A stretch of 64,000 nt of DNA from Saxidomus purpurata. Taxonomy: Eukaryota; Mollusca; Bivalvia; Venerida; Veneridae. Location of the stretch: positions 30,652,193 through 30,716,192 of the forward strand of contig JAFMSR010000015.1 in assembly GCA_022818135.1 (NCBI GenBank), in the 5' to 3' direction. This document shows, piece by piece, positions 1 to 11,859 of the stretch. A model generated the notes under the pieces. The model was given only the letters and a program-made list of their open reading frames with translations, made no database searches and was not told the DNA's origin. Both the position numbers and the translations under genes were made by a program. Positions within the stretch are counted from its first letter, which is position 1, and each line of letters begins with the position of its first letter.

Positions 1-2200
1 ATTGCAGAAAATGCATAAAACACTACTAATTTCCTAAATGGAAGCAGTAATCTACTGTCAAAAAAATAGCCGGATCCAAAAAGCCAAACGCGCACCTGTT
101 ATAACTCCATCCGGTTCGTGCGCACTAAAAGTCGCAGTAGGTCACCCAAAACCAACAAGTAGGTCAGGTCAAGTAGTACGAACAGCAATGTTAATCTTGA
201 AAAGCATATCTAACTTTCGCAATTATATTTTCGAACCAATAAAGATGTGTAATATAAGATCAATACTACATTAAGAACAATCTTACTCAGGCACGAAAAA
301 CCCAATCACTCACAACAAAGAAGATGTGAAAAGTACTGGTTAGTCAACCAGGATCAGGAATAGTAGTTCACCAGCATCTGTCCGAGGACCGAATCGCCGA
401 TCATGCAAATCATGATCTACACTTTACTTCTTTTTATTATTTTATAAGTAAAAAATAAAACAGATTAACAGATTAAAATTAAAATTTCCTTCTGAAACAA
501 TTAAAAAGAATTTCTCACCAAAATTCCCCAAAATTTGAATAAAATTTCTATTTTAGAACTCATGATCTAAGCAACATTCATATATTTAAAGACAAATTTT
601 GGCATTTTATCTAATTTATGATACAAATGATTCAAATAATTACATTAATGACTGTGCTTTTTCAACAGTAGTAGACCGAACTGGCGGCCATTAGCACCCT
701 GCTGATTGGTTAATCAATTTTGTCTCTCCTGGCTCCGATTTTTGCTTCTAGCCCCGGTAGTAAACAACCAACTAGTACAAGTCTCTTTTATAATTTTCTA
801 TTGTACACCATTATAATTAAAGAAGTTAAGTTAACAAGTAGCCTGTGCGGTTGCTGGCTTATTTGGGTTTTAAGGGGTTTTTATATTTTCAAAATTTCAG
901 AATAGAAACATAAGTCAAACTTTCATGCATACTTTTAACTTGTTCAAATAAGTAAAACCATCTTTTCGGACAACATTTTATTCTATCATTCAGGACAATT
1001 AAATTTTTTATCATCACAAAAAGCTAAGCAAAATAAAAATAGGACAACACTTTTATTAAAGGGGTTTTTACTTTACAAAACAAACACATATAACATCTAG
1101 TATCAAAATTTTCTAAAAACTGTTAGGCTACCACGATCCAGACATACAAACTAGGTCATCACACTTAGACTCATTGGTCGCCGTGATTGGCCTAATTTGG
1201 TAACCAATCAAATAAACTTTGGCTATACTGGCTGAAATTGAGTCAGGTAAATTTCTCCTATTTTCTGGCTAAAATTTTATTTTTTAGAGCATGACGGGAG
1301 ACATGCCGGGGTCTCATCCAAATATCAAGCTAACATAAGTGCTCTTTTGGACGGACCTTGATAAAATTCTCATCAAATCAAATCAAATCAAATTAATTGT
1401 ATTTGGAACACTTATCCCGTATACGTGCAAGAAGTGGTATTAAATCAGTTTTTGATTTCTTCATCACTCATTTAAAGATGTTCCCTGCATTATATTTCTT
1501 CATTTAAATTAGACCAGATCTTAGAAATTTATCATGTAACCTAGTTTTATAGTCGTTTACCAAGTTTATTCCAATAATCACTCTTGGATCAAAACAAACC
1601 ACACACTTACATGTATACAAAAAGGTACTCAAAACTGTTCTACATTCGAACTTCAAAACATGTAATCAACACACCGATTTTACTGAAATATATTGGCCTC
1701 GGCACTCTTGTTTAATACATTGTATTATCAAATCCCTCTCTGTCAACTTGTATCTTTTGAATATATAATTATGTATGTAATGAAATGTTTTAACCATAGT
1801 GAAATGTAATAAATAACCAGCATTTATCGGAATTGTTTGTTTTTGATATCGATATTTGAAAGATATATAAGTATGTTTTTACTCATCATGTCGTCGGAAA
1901 GTTATTTCTTTGATGCTTGGAAACACTGATGGAAGGACCGTAGCTGTAACCCTAAAAATGTATCTTTGTTAGAACAGCCTTGTTAGTATATGTCATTTGA
2001 AATAGGAAGCTAATGTACATCATTTTGAATCCGACTGGGTGTGTGACTGACTCAATTAAATCCTCGAGAATAAGGGGTATTTATTAAAACCAGTGTTTAG
2101 CCTGGGGGATAATATTTTCCATACATGTTATGCAGCTTACCCCATTTGGAATTAATCTCATTTATGATATATGCTTAATGGGATCATTAACTTTTAAACT
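1..2200. other. Non-coding, no gene recognised
   Basis: Both strands were read for coding exons and none with a recognisable domain was found. Open frames here are short and lack protein character. There is a short run of AATCA repeats near 1375-1392. I see no convincing promoter, tRNA or transposon terminus. Confidence 0.5.
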
Positions 2201-2204
2201 ACAA

Positions 2205-2345
2205 CAAAGTTCCGCTATTAAGACCACCCATTACTAAGACCGCCTCGATATTAATTAAGACCAGACATTTCAGAACAAAATGTTCACATTCAGAGTAAAA
2301 AGGTCTCTGTAATTAGACCGATTCATTGATAAGGCCTGACTTTTG
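2205..2345. repeat. Degenerate 'ATTAAGACC' short tandem/dispersed repeat
   Basis: The words 'attaagacc', 'actaagacc', 'attaagacc' and 'aattagacc' recur at short, irregular spacing across about 140 bases. This looks like a decayed low-copy tandem repeat. No coding potential is seen. Confidence 0.4.
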
Positions 2346-2382
2346 ACACCAATCTTCAAATTTCCTTTCACCTGGGATTCAG

Positions 2383-2537
2383 AAAAAAAAAAAAAAATTT
2401 TTCCCAATTAATAACCCAGTTTTGCCCTTTAATTTTTTTTTTTTGCCTTTTTTTTTTTTTTTTTTTTAATTTAATAAAAAAAAAAAAAAAAAAAAAATAA
2501 AAAAAAAAAAAATTTTAAAAAAAAAAAAAAAAAAAGT
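2383..2537. repeat. Low-complexity poly-A/poly-T block
   Basis: About 150 bases consist almost only of long A runs and T runs with occasional interruptions. Adjacent long A and T runs that fold on each other are unusual as biology and typical of poorly resolved homopolymer consensus. Base-level sequence here should not be trusted. Confidence 0.85.
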
Positions 2538-3324
2538 TTAACCTCAATATCAATGTCTGACGTTTAGTTAACGTACTTCTGGAGTCCTGATATTCACACC
2601 AGTTGAGTTGATTTGATAGGCTATTGAAAGGGAATGCAGTAATCAAAACCATAACTCTAGCTAAACCCATTTATGTCCCCGAAACATAGTAACAGAAACA
2701 TGGAAACCGATTGCTTGATATTACACAGAATCATAAAAGGCATTTAGAGGAACAACCATTACTGTATTTCACTCAACTTTTTAATTTTCATCCTTTAAGC
2801 ATGAAGAAGTATCAGAACATGTAAGAACTATTAATCAATATCAAATAAAACGGAACCTATATAAATTAAATGACCTTGGTCTTTCCATAGCTGGAATAAT
2901 ATTATAATCATTTCACTAATTTCTGGTACATGCCATAATTAAACAGGATCCAGGCGCGTTGTGTAGATAAAACACTGTTATATACAATGTAATAGCAAGA
3001 TTCGACAGTTGAAGTATCTAACTGGTCGGAGAAAACGTAACAGGAAATACGGAGATATTTAACCTTTAAACTAGTTTGGTTAGAATATGTGCCATATCAG
3101 TTGAGAAAGAAGAAGTTTCGTCTTCGGATGTGTGCACGATATTTCGTGTGTATCAGGCTTCTCTGTTTCACAATACGTTACTTCCTATCCTGAAAAAGGT
3201 TAAGGCATATCTTATGAACACCAGTGTTAAACACAATTATTTAACAAATTGTGAATCAAATAATGATACAACAAGTGTAGAATGTAATATATTGCGTAAT
3301 GTGCTGGTAACTTTGAGTATTAAT

Positions 3325-3599
3325 CTATTGTGTCATATATCTGAAATTTGTGACACTCCGTTTTGTTGCCCATGATTGCTCATGTTTAGATTTGAAATAC
3401 ATACCTGATAAAGCCATCACTTTAACTTCGCCGAGATGAAAGATACCCTGATACTGAAGTGCCACCTCAACGTACCTGGCAAGGTTGTTTTCTGGGAGTG
3501 TAAACGTTTTATTTTGATGTAAAATAGGAACGAATCCGTATGAAGTCATCGAAACCAGTGTCTGTCCGAGCTGTAGTGTCAAATTTCTTGCTCTTGATT
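3325..3599 (-). CDS. Gene 1 exon 5: second half of F5/8C domain
   Basis: The acceptor is TAG at 3601-3600. The exon continues the domain as 'RARNLTLQLGQ' and ends it with 'ARYVEVALQYQGIFHLGEVK', matching the last strands of fucolectin-type F5/8C domains. A good donor (ATCAG then GTATGT) lies at 3404. If it is used, the exon ends at 3405 and the terminal exon is not identified. If unused, a 27-residue tail leads to the stop at 3325. Confidence 0.78.
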
Positions 3600-6500
3600 C
3601 TACAATTTGCAAACAAATATTTTGTATTATGTGGGTAGATTTATTTCAGGTTTATTTGTTTAACAATTTCATTTGAATCAACAACATAATACAATACGGT
3701 TTGTAGCTCGGTGATAATTATATTTTGTCCGTCACTAGTTTGAAATATGGATTTGAAAATATAAAACACAACATAAATCTGTTATGGCTGAATTTCTTAA
3801 ACCGTGTACATGACATGTGTACATATACATACCTCTAAGGGTAATGCAATTGGAAAACCTTCAGAGTATTTAGCCTTTCTACAACCTGACGTTCCATGTG
3901 ACAAATAAAACAACTGATAACAGATATTATTAATTGGGTATCGTACTGATACATCCTACATACGATAGTCGGGCAAACTAGTCCACTGTACATAATTTGA
4001 GCTAGTGACCTAGTTTTTAACCCATGATAATCCATATTGAACCTGATTTATGCCTCAGGCAGTCCTTTTGACCAAGTTTTATCAAGATCAAATGAAAACT
4101 TCAGTTTCTATTGCATGCACAAGATTATTCAAAGATTTGACCTGTTGACATAGTTGTTTCCATTACGTATAGAAGCTTTTACTAATATCTGACCGGGTGA
4201 CCTAATTTTTGACCCAACAAAGTTTCATGAAAATCCAAGAAAGATGTAGCCGCTATTGCATTTACTATAGGAGTTTCATTTATCAGCCTTATCTTTATAC
4301 TTACGGCAGCATTGTATTCTGTTATACAGTGTGACGTTGATTATTTCGTACATCATTCCGAGATCTACGCGCCACCACGGATTTAATTCGTTTTGAGTGT
4401 GGAAGAATGTCTCGACATTTCCATCGACCCCTAAACTCGCATGGTATAAAGAGCTGCTAAACTCACTAGACATAGATGTTTGCTTACCCAGAGCTACGTT
4501 TTCAGCTGAAAGTAAAACATTAAACCATTAGTATTGTTATATAAGGACTTGGAGTATTTTTCTGGCAGGGTTATTGCGTGTTACAACATGGAACATAAAC
4601 ATGTTCCACACATCATTATGTCACATTGTCTTTACACGAATTACCGCCTAACTAAAATGGCCTACCTATTCCCCGTAAATAGTTAAATTATGTTTATCCG
4701 AGAGCTGTATTTTACCGACATTGCAAGGTACAAGTGAAGAAATCCTTTATAACAAACTTTCCCTGCATATCTATTATGGGACGCCTCAGCGGCCCGCTAT
4801 ATTTAGGACGGCATTGGAATATTTTCATGTAAGTGAAGTAGTGAATAGTTCTTTGCACACGTTTAGAAAGAAGTGAACAGTTTTTATTGCACACCAGCAA
4901 GGTCAAACGGGAATGTAGGTGAAGTAGTGGGTAGTTCTTTACACACATATTATGAAATGAATGAAAATCGCTTACGAAAGTAAGATAAATAATGGATTCA
5001 CAGCACTCTTCCATGAGTAACTTATAATACAATGTGTAGTAATCAGTAGCTTACAATAATATATTCACTCGATTACTGAGTGTAACGTGAATGGTTGTAC
5101 ATATACATTGCCTATACATGTACATGCATTTACTAACCATTACACAAGATTTTGATGTTTACTGAATTTGCTTCGCCTTGATGCAAGGCATCAACATTTG
5201 ACTTCTCCCATCTGTTAGTTTTTCTCTGTTAACAAGTAATGTGAGTGTTGGTATCATCAATTATAGGCATTGCTTTTTAAAAATGTAAAGTTTATTTAAA
5301 ATAAAATCTGTATTATGTGGAACATGTTTGTTCATGTAACAAAAAAGAAGGAAACTGTCTCTCGAAAGGAGAAACAAAATGAATTGGGACTTGGCAATAA
5401 CTTGGCAAGTTAAGACGCTGTTCTAAGGCCCACTTTTTTTCTTGTTTATTTTAATGGCGCAAGTTAAGTACCAAGATAAAACTTTAAATGTCCTTAATAT
5501 ATAATAAGGTGCATGTGTAAAGCCTGAAAGTGTGCAAATGTTCTTCAAGAATGCAGAGTAAGCTCCCATAGCGATACGTTTGTGTTGTTGACCTTTAAAT
5601 TATATACAAGAAAAATAACGCAATGCATTGACGCGGCAAGCTTTCAATATGCAAAGTTATAACACAGAGAATTACAAAATGGCATGGTGTGTATGCACCT
5701 GAACTATTGCTTCATAAAAACACGTGCTTTCCCCACAGTATTTCAACATATCTCGCGGTAGTAGGCCTACGGTAATTATGAAGAACAATATACATCTTTG
5801 AATAGGAAACACTTCACATACTATGACCCATTTACTATTTGTGCGGAAACTATCACTTTATTTATGCGTTGAACATGCCGATTAGTTTTTACATACATGT
5901 AACACATGGTTCGCGCAGTTGTTCCGTGGTTACATCGAGCGGCCAATTGTAACATCAGCATTTACTGATCATTTTGGCGATGAATTTACTTAAAAATGCA
6001 TAAATCAATTAGAGACTGCAACCCCTTTAAGGCCTGTCAATAAATCTTACGTGGATAAGTTTTCATACATGCTCTTGCACCTTTCAATCTTTTATATTTT
6101 CCGGTCCCTCATTCCCCGAGACTTAGCCTTTTTCCCTATGGGAAGTTTTGTTTTATAACAATTTAACATAATTTCGGTAATAAAGTATTTAGTTTACACT
6201 GTAGAGCTACAGTAACAACACATTTACTCTTTAAATTCCACTAACTAATGAGCCTGCCCAAAGTAAAGGTATAATGATGTTTAAATAGTTCATAATCGCT
6301 AATCAATAACGAAAAAAAAAAGGTATTTGGGATAAAAACCAATGCAAAATGCGAATTTTATGAATGGGGCACCACTTCCGCTCTGATAAATTTGGTCTTA
6401 ATACTGTTCTTTATATAAAAGCAAAGAATGGTGAACATTTACCGTCTAAATTTTCAAAAAGCCAGACCTGTATTCAGCCATTACCGTTTTTTTATAGCTT

Positions 6501-9500
6501 GTCTTAATTTTACTTTGTAACTATCTTAATTAATTTAAAATGAATGAAGATTTTTATGAATATTTGCAGAAAAGCATTAAAAAGTGGGTTTAAACTGAAA
6601 AAGAAACGAAAAGACAGTAGCAAAAAAAATAAAAAATAAAAAATAGGTTTGAATGTGATTTGAACTCCATTTGTAAAGTTAGATGGCCATTAACGTATCC
6701 ACTAAACCACAGAGACTGACTAGACAAGCAAGTGAAAATTAAACTGGTATTATACTGTATGTAAGGGATACTTATTTTTCGTAAAAAATGATTTAAATTA
6801 GCCCGCATTTTATCTCTCCAAATTGAAGTATACTTTACGCACCTGTTGATATCAGAACAGCTTAACTTCAAAGACGTTTTTTAGAAATAGACCAAAAATG
6901 ATTAAATCAACTTAAAGTAGTCCATATAGTGCCGCGTCAATGATGCTGTGATGAGATATTTTCTAAATGGTTTCTGTTTCAACAGAATAAAGTATAAATA
7001 GTAGAAAAACATGTTTAGGATATAAAATATGTTTTTTAAGATTAATATAGAACTTAACCAATGCTGATTTTAAGTGATTAGTTGTCGACGCATCTGTCTT
7101 ACATGGATTTGTCCTTCATTTGACCACTCAGGCAAAATTGAATACTTTTTTTCAATTTATGTTCTTTTTATACGGGAGAGGTATCTTGTGGGATTTGTCT
7201 AACAACATTTGAGTAGGTTCCAGAGAGCGGATATAGCATGTTAGATTTATCCATTTGAGTGCCTAATTGCAGACTTCAATGTTGTTAATCTTGACGCATT
7301 AAACACACTTTTGTCATGAAAGCAATGACCAAGCTCAATGCAGTGTAGTAAAACTAATCCAGAGTAAAAACGGACAGTTTTTGTACGGCGGAAACTTTGC
7401 TCAGTACTTAACATCATCAAGGGCGATGTAAATTATGGTATAATTTATTCCTGAAATGTAGTTGCATTAAGCAGATGCTAACCTAGTCAAAAGTTGTCTC
7501 TGACATATAGCCCTGCACGAAAGGACTTTTCTTTAACTTATATGTAGATAAATAGTTGGACCATAATTTCTTTTGACACAAATGTATAAATATATAATTA
7601 AATATTTGTTTTTAGGAGATCAGTATGGGTTCTACGTGGCTGAACCTCTCCACGTTAGCTGCACTATGGTAATTTTACTGCAATGCAAAAAAAATAATTT
7701 CAATGCAAATTGCATCACAGGTTTGCGAAAATTCTACACGTTTTCTACACAGTTGTATTCCATGTACCATTGTCCATACAGACCGCAGCAGTCATAAATA
7801 GATTTCAATGCAAATTACATCACAGGTTTGCGCAAATTCTACTTACGTTTTCTACATACATCAGTTGTATTCCATGTACCATTGTCCATACAGACCGCAG
7901 CAGTCATATTTACAGTCCCAATCTTATAACCGTCATCACAGTGGTACTGTTTCTTGTAGCCAACATTGTTCATATTACCCTTAATGTATCCGTTATTCAA
8001 ATCAGTATTCAGACATTCTGAAATAATTGGAATGTCAAAGCCTATTTTTTTCTTCTAAATATAATTGTATTCGGTAGAGAGACAGTGTTTCATATGCTTT
8101 GGTTTAGGATGGTGACCGTCGTCATCAATACAACAACACTATTAATTAGTACAATGTATTCAGAACTGTTCCGGCAGTTTGTTATAACACCATTTTTACA
8201 AAGAAAAGACTAGTATGCAAACCATTTTGAAGCCCAAGGATCACTTTGAATTTACTGATACAGAAAATAAATTTACTGATAGGATAATGAGAGAACCATG
8301 TTCTGTTCACTTTAAAACAATGTTGACATAAGCCTTTCTATGGTATTCAAGTTGTTTCCTCACGTAAAAGAGATATCAGAAAGCCTTCCTATAGTTTACA
8401 CAATCATTAAAAAATACTCCACTCTATTCCTAACATGTAATTATTGATTTAAAAGCAATGTTACAAATGACCTTTGGGTTTAATGTTAATCTTTTTTAGT
8501 CTTTCAGACAGGGAAGAAGTCCATATACTGGTACATTCTTTCACCGTGACAAGTACATGTAATGACACAGTATTCTGAATCCATTTAATATATGAAACGG
8601 ATCGCCATTTTGAATCAATCTTACATTGAGATATATGGACGTTTAAAAACGATTCCTGTAGACACAGCTTTCTGAATGAAACCCTTGTTGAACAAAAATA
8701 AAAGAAAATGCACGACATATTTGAAAAAGATGAATGAATACACTAACTATGGAACGTAAGCAGCGTACATTGACGTCATAACAAATTTAAATTAATTGAA
8801 ATAAGGCTGAAGACCCTGGTAGGTTAATACTTTGTCTGTTCCCGTAGAAAAAAGTTACACAAAACTGACCTACCAGTTTAACTTAAACGAAAAGATAACC
8901 ACAGTGTATTTCTTGACACGACCCTTTTACAAGTATTAATTTCAGTGATTATGCCGAACCTGTTATATAGCAGAATCATTATAAGCTGAAAGGTTGAATA
9001 TATCAAAACAGAGTCTGTTCCCAGCATATATTTTCAAACATGATTTTCAAGATTTTGCTCAAACCGCCTCCCTCGGTCTAGTAGTTTAGGCATCGAAGGT
9101 CGAAGTTTCGAATCCCAGCAGCAGGGGTCCGTTCTGATATGGCCGGTTGGTGAGCCGCCAGCTAGTTAAATAATGGTTACCGTATGCCTACCTGCCTGGT
9201 GCTTGGCATTGAAAGGATAGGATTCGGGAGGTACATGTGCTCAAAAAGAAGGTGTCTCATAAGTCAGAAATGGCTGACCCTTTGAATAGGGGTGACACTA
9301 TAATGAACAAACACTTTACCTTAACTTTACTTTACCATATCTTTACTTGCCTAGTGTAGCATTGGCTTCCCATTACGAAAAACGGCAATATGTAACGACA
9401 TTGTTTATTGCAACGATATTTTTTAAACCCACCTACTTCCCTTTAAGTTTACAAGAAATGTAATGTAACCTTACCTTTATATTGGCAGTTTGCCGTAGTT

Positions 9501-11465
9501 GAGTCACACGCTTGACCATTTGAACAGTTTTGACACGGCACCTTAATCAGAGATATAAATTGATATATATAAATAAAAGTAACAAATACTGGTTTATAAA
9601 GTAAAACTAGCATCCCATGGCTCATTTATGATTAACCTCTATAATTAACCTTGGCACGTTTTCGTAGCAAAGTCGCACGCTTGCGCATCTTGGAAAGTTA
9701 CCTTAATCAAAATCATACTGACGTCATTACTCCACGTTAAAACGTTGTACAGTTCAGATTAACGGTTCGCTTTTAAATCGATTGTCTGCTTTGTTAGGTT
9801 CTGAATCTGACGTCTTCTGCATAATGTCACAGTCGGGTATTTTTCTATATTTTCTGTATTAGATGATTAGACTGAAATAAATTTGTATAATATACTCTAG
9901 TTATGTATGATATCTTGACTGGTTGCCCGAATAGGGGAGTGAATTCCAACAGCAACTATTTATGCTATTTTACACATTACCGCCGAACTGAAAAAAAGCT
10001 CGTAGTAGGCACTATAGTTTTCAAACATTCGGCTTACAAGAATCGAAATAATCTATGGCTTGGAGTGCTTTATCGAAATTGAAGCATACCCCGTCGGTAA
10101 TGTGCCTCCGTAATAATTCACTCGGGCTTCGCCCTCGTGAATTATTCCGCCACGCACATCACCTCTGGAGAATGCTTCAATTTCGGTAAAGCACTCCAAG
10201 TCATAGATTATTTTTTAAATATAACATAATTTTTCTACTCTTTGTATATAGAGACAAAATCGCGAGTCATGTTAAAATGTTTGATTATCTAGTCATATCA
10301 GACTTTAAGCGTTGTTCTTTGCCTTATAAAGCATTTCTTGCCGTTCTGCTGCTTACACTTCTCAGATCTATGACTCGTGGTTTGTTACTTCCCAATTATA
10401 ACTCTAAATTGTTGATAATTAGACGATGAACACTGCTTAAACGGAAATTATTTCTGAAATGAACAACATTTTGACGCTCCTACCTAAAAAGTCATATTAT
10501 TCCACATGACGCAAGGTAAATACATGTATCGACGTAGGAAATAACCGCACTGATTCACCGTTTCATATTTTTTGAATTATTTGATCATGCTTTGATTAAA
10601 AAGTCAACATTTTAAGCTTTGTTTATCGTCTAATAAATAACTCTATTTTGTTCTGATGCTCAGTTATTAACGACCCAGGTTTACGGCATTCATGGTTTAT
10701 AAATATGTACGACAGAAAGCCAATCGTTGTTTATTTATGAAATAACATCCGTTCAAGCGGTGTTAGTCGTTTAATAAACAATGATTTGGAGTACTGATAC
10801 GCAGTAATTAGCCACGAAGGCCGAAGATGTGTTTCATAAAACGCTTTGCGCAAAACGTAAAAAAATGCGTAAGTTTATGTTACGCCAGAAAACTAGCGTA
10901 AGTTACGCCTATGTTGATAAAACGGCCCCCAGTACGACAAATTATTGTTTATTAGACGATAACAACGCTCAAAATGATGTTATTTCGATTCTAACATGAC
11001 CAGCTATTACAAAAGGTGAATGAATGCAAAGCTTTTTCTACTCTTTGTGTATAGAGACAAAATCGTGAGTCATGTTAGATGAACATATAAGTTCTAAATT
11101 AATCAATTGACCGTCCAAAGGAATATTGGGTTATTGGTTATCACCTGTTCTGTAAGTATATCTGAAGCAGGAATAAAGATGCAATCTGCTTTGGTGAGAA
11201 GGCCCGCTCCGTTTTCCGCAACTAATTCACAGAGTAGTGTTCTTCTGTTGTACCTCAAGCCATGACAATGTGGTCGTATCCCGCACTCTTTAGCGCACGC
11301 ACCAAGTTGTAGTCCTAGAAAACTGCCGAAACTATCAACATTGTTGTCACAAAATGTTTTGAATTTGACCTTGTATGTAATCCTAATGCCATTTTGATCA
11401 ATGTATTCGAAAGCACAAGATTCTAGGAAACATCTCAAAAACAGTACAGAGACCAAGAATTTCAT
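3325..11465 (-). CDS. Gene 1: secreted PAN / EGF-like / CCP / F5/8C (fucolectin) protein, five exons
   Basis: Exons in transcript order are complement 11465-11145, 9541-9475, 8017-7847, 4505-4305 and 3599-3325. Each internal boundary has AG/GT sites and the phases agree (0, 1, 1, 1), giving an open frame of about 344 residues ending in a stop at 3325. The start is the ATG at 11465; the frame upstream is open but lacks an ATG. It opens with a hydrophobic signal peptide (MKFLVSVLFLRCFLESC). Next come a Cys-rich PAN/apple-like region, a short EGF-like exon, a four-cysteine CCP/sushi module and one F5/8 type C domain. The F5/8C domain has the family signatures NPWWRVDLG, an 'NRxxCC' turn and a closing 'LGEVKV'. 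Known families: CCP modules bind proteins, and fucolectin-type F5/8C domains bind sugars. A secreted recognition lectin is therefore inferred. A GT donor at 3404 could instead splice the last exon onward to an unseen C-terminal exon. Confidence 0.8.
4305..4505 (-). CDS. Gene 1 exon 4: first half of F5/8C domain
   Basis: This is a 201-base phase 1-1 exon, with acceptor CTTTCAG and donor GCC then GTAAGT. It encodes 'ENVALGKQTSMSS', an 'ASLGVDGN' box, 'NPWWRVDLG' and 'YEIINVTLYNRIQCC'. These are the hallmark residues of the N-terminal half of a fucolectin F5/8C domain. The intron falls directly after the CC pair, the same position and phase as in gene 2 at 45898. Confidence 0.85.
4510..6540. other. 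Gene 1 intron 3 (CCP to F5/8C), proximal part
   Basis: This is the intron between the exons at 7847 and 4505. It shows no coding exon or clear transposon terminus that I can support. The stretch 4040-4240 in the next intron has wording like the dispersed 'gtgacctaatttttgaccc' repeat that is clearer at 61.1-61.46 kb. Confidence 0.5.
6550..6725 (-). mobile_element. tRNA-derived SINE, copy A
   Basis: Read on the minus strand, an A-box-like TGGTTTAGTGG is followed about 40 bases later by a B-box-like GAGTTCAAATC. An A-rich 3' part with 'ttgcagaaaa' follows. The final 130 bases of the window have the same order of words in the same orientation, so this is a repeat family and not a tRNA gene. It lies in intron 3 of gene 1. 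Confidence 0.6.
7686..7798 (-). pseudogene. Partial tandem duplicate of the CCP exon 3' end
   Basis: About 110 bases nearly repeat 7801-7911, covering the end of the CCP exon, its donor and the first intron bases. In this copy the donor has changed from GTAAGT to GTGTAG and the exon is cut at its upstream side. It cannot be a full exon. It lies just downstream of exon 3 in transcript order. Confidence 0.7.
7847..8017 (-). CDS. Gene 1 exon 3: CCP/sushi module
   Basis: This 171-base exon is phase 1-1, as is usual for CCP exons, with acceptor ATTTCAG and donor AAAAC then GTAAGT. It has the four CCP cysteines in order: CLNTD, then YHCDDGYKIG, AVCMDNGTW and TTDVC, including the Gly-x-Trp before Cys4. 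CCP modules commonly mediate protein or glycan contacts in complement-type proteins. Confidence 0.85.
8020..9060. other. Gene 1 intron 2, no feature recognised
   Basis: This is non-coding sequence between the EGF-like and CCP exons. Minus-strand open frames at 8.46-8.72 kb lack domain signatures and flanking splice logic. I see nothing else to support. Confidence 0.45.
9066..9340 (+). mobile_element. tRNA-derived SINE, copy 1
   Basis: The head 'CCTCGGTCTAGTAGTTTAGG' has an A-box-like sequence, followed by a B-box-like TTTCGAATCCC. The tRNA-unrelated body runs to 'GGGGTGACACTATAATGAAC'. The tail is TTTACC/TTAACTTTAC-type. A second copy lies at 51233-51545 on the minus strand. This copy has lost the anticodon-region bases that the other keeps. 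Confidence 0.8.
9475..9541 (-). CDS. Gene 1 exon 2: short Cys-rich EGF-like module
   Basis: This 67-base exon enters in phase 0 and leaves in phase 1. It encodes 'VPCQNCSNGQACDSTTANC', an 'xCxxCSNGxxCDxxTxxC' pattern typical of short EGF/laminin-like turns. Acceptor and donor are ATTAAG and AAAG then GTAAGG. The phases fit the PAN exon upstream and the CCP exon downstream. Confidence 0.65.
9650..9701 (-). pseudogene. Decayed duplicate or alternative EGF-like exon
   Basis: It has the same 'GATTAAG' acceptor context and reading as the 67-base exon, but is exactly 15 bases shorter. It reads 'VTFQDAQACDFATKTCQ', so the CxxC at the start is lost. The donor is weak (CAAG then GTTAAT). Phases are identical (0 in, 1 out), so the two exons could be used only one at a time. 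Most likely it is a dying duplicate. Confidence 0.55.
9925..10225. mobile_element. Foldback MITE, copy 1 ('AATCTATGGCTTGGAGTGC' family)
   Basis: The core 10048-10212 is a long imperfect palindrome: 'AATCTATGGCTTGGAGTGC' on the left and its reverse complement on the right, around a central 'ATAATTCACTCGGGC' hairpin. The flank back to about 9925 is also shared with the inverted copy at 44020-44320. There is no coding capacity. Confidence 0.75.
10230..11085. repeat. Direct repeat pair of ~45 bp flanking ~800 bp
   Basis: 'TTTCTACTCTTTGT' plus about 30 following bases occurs at 10234-10280 and again at 11036-11082 in the same direction with few differences. The sequence between holds paired words such as 'GTTTATTTATGAAATAACA', suggesting a further foldback. 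The nature is unresolved: a small element with direct ends, or a tandem duplication. Confidence 0.5.
11145..11465 (-). CDS. Gene 1 exon 1: signal peptide and PAN/apple-like domain
   Basis: The ATG at 11465 begins a hydrophobic leader with a probable cleavage near 'LESCA'. The mature part carries Cys residues in the order FCDNN, GACAKECG, PHCHGLRYN, TLLCEL and KADC. 'CxGxxYN...xxCEL' is characteristic of PAN/apple modules. The donor is ACAGAACAG then GTGATA at 11144, phase 0. Gene 2 exon 1 has the parallel layout. Confidence 0.75.
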
Positions 11466-11859
11466 TTGTATACTAACAAAGCACTTAACCACACGCGTTT
11501 TATGACACTATATTCTCGGTTTTGAAGAAACTCAATGTTTATCATCGATTGAAAACAAAAAAGCTAACGCATATTTAACGCATCATTAATTCAAACGGAA
11601 CGCTTCATGCCCTTCTCAATTAAAAACCGCTTCAACTCAGTACGCTTAACATTCATTGTCAATTATTAATTATCTCTGTGTTCAGTGTGTTAGAATTCAT
11701 TGATACGTAATACTTTAAAAATAAAGCTACTAAGTTGGTATAATTATGTTTCATATTGATGTTTTTTGTTCTAAGATCATCATACCAGTAAAGTCAATAA
11801 AGCAGGACTGAAATACCTTGTACAAGGGTTTTGTTTTTCAAGCTTTTTTTATATATTGC

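Noticed and set aside
10234..11082. LTR retrotransposon
   Set aside because: The direct repeats are only about 45 bases, and no primer site, polypurine tract or protein lies between.
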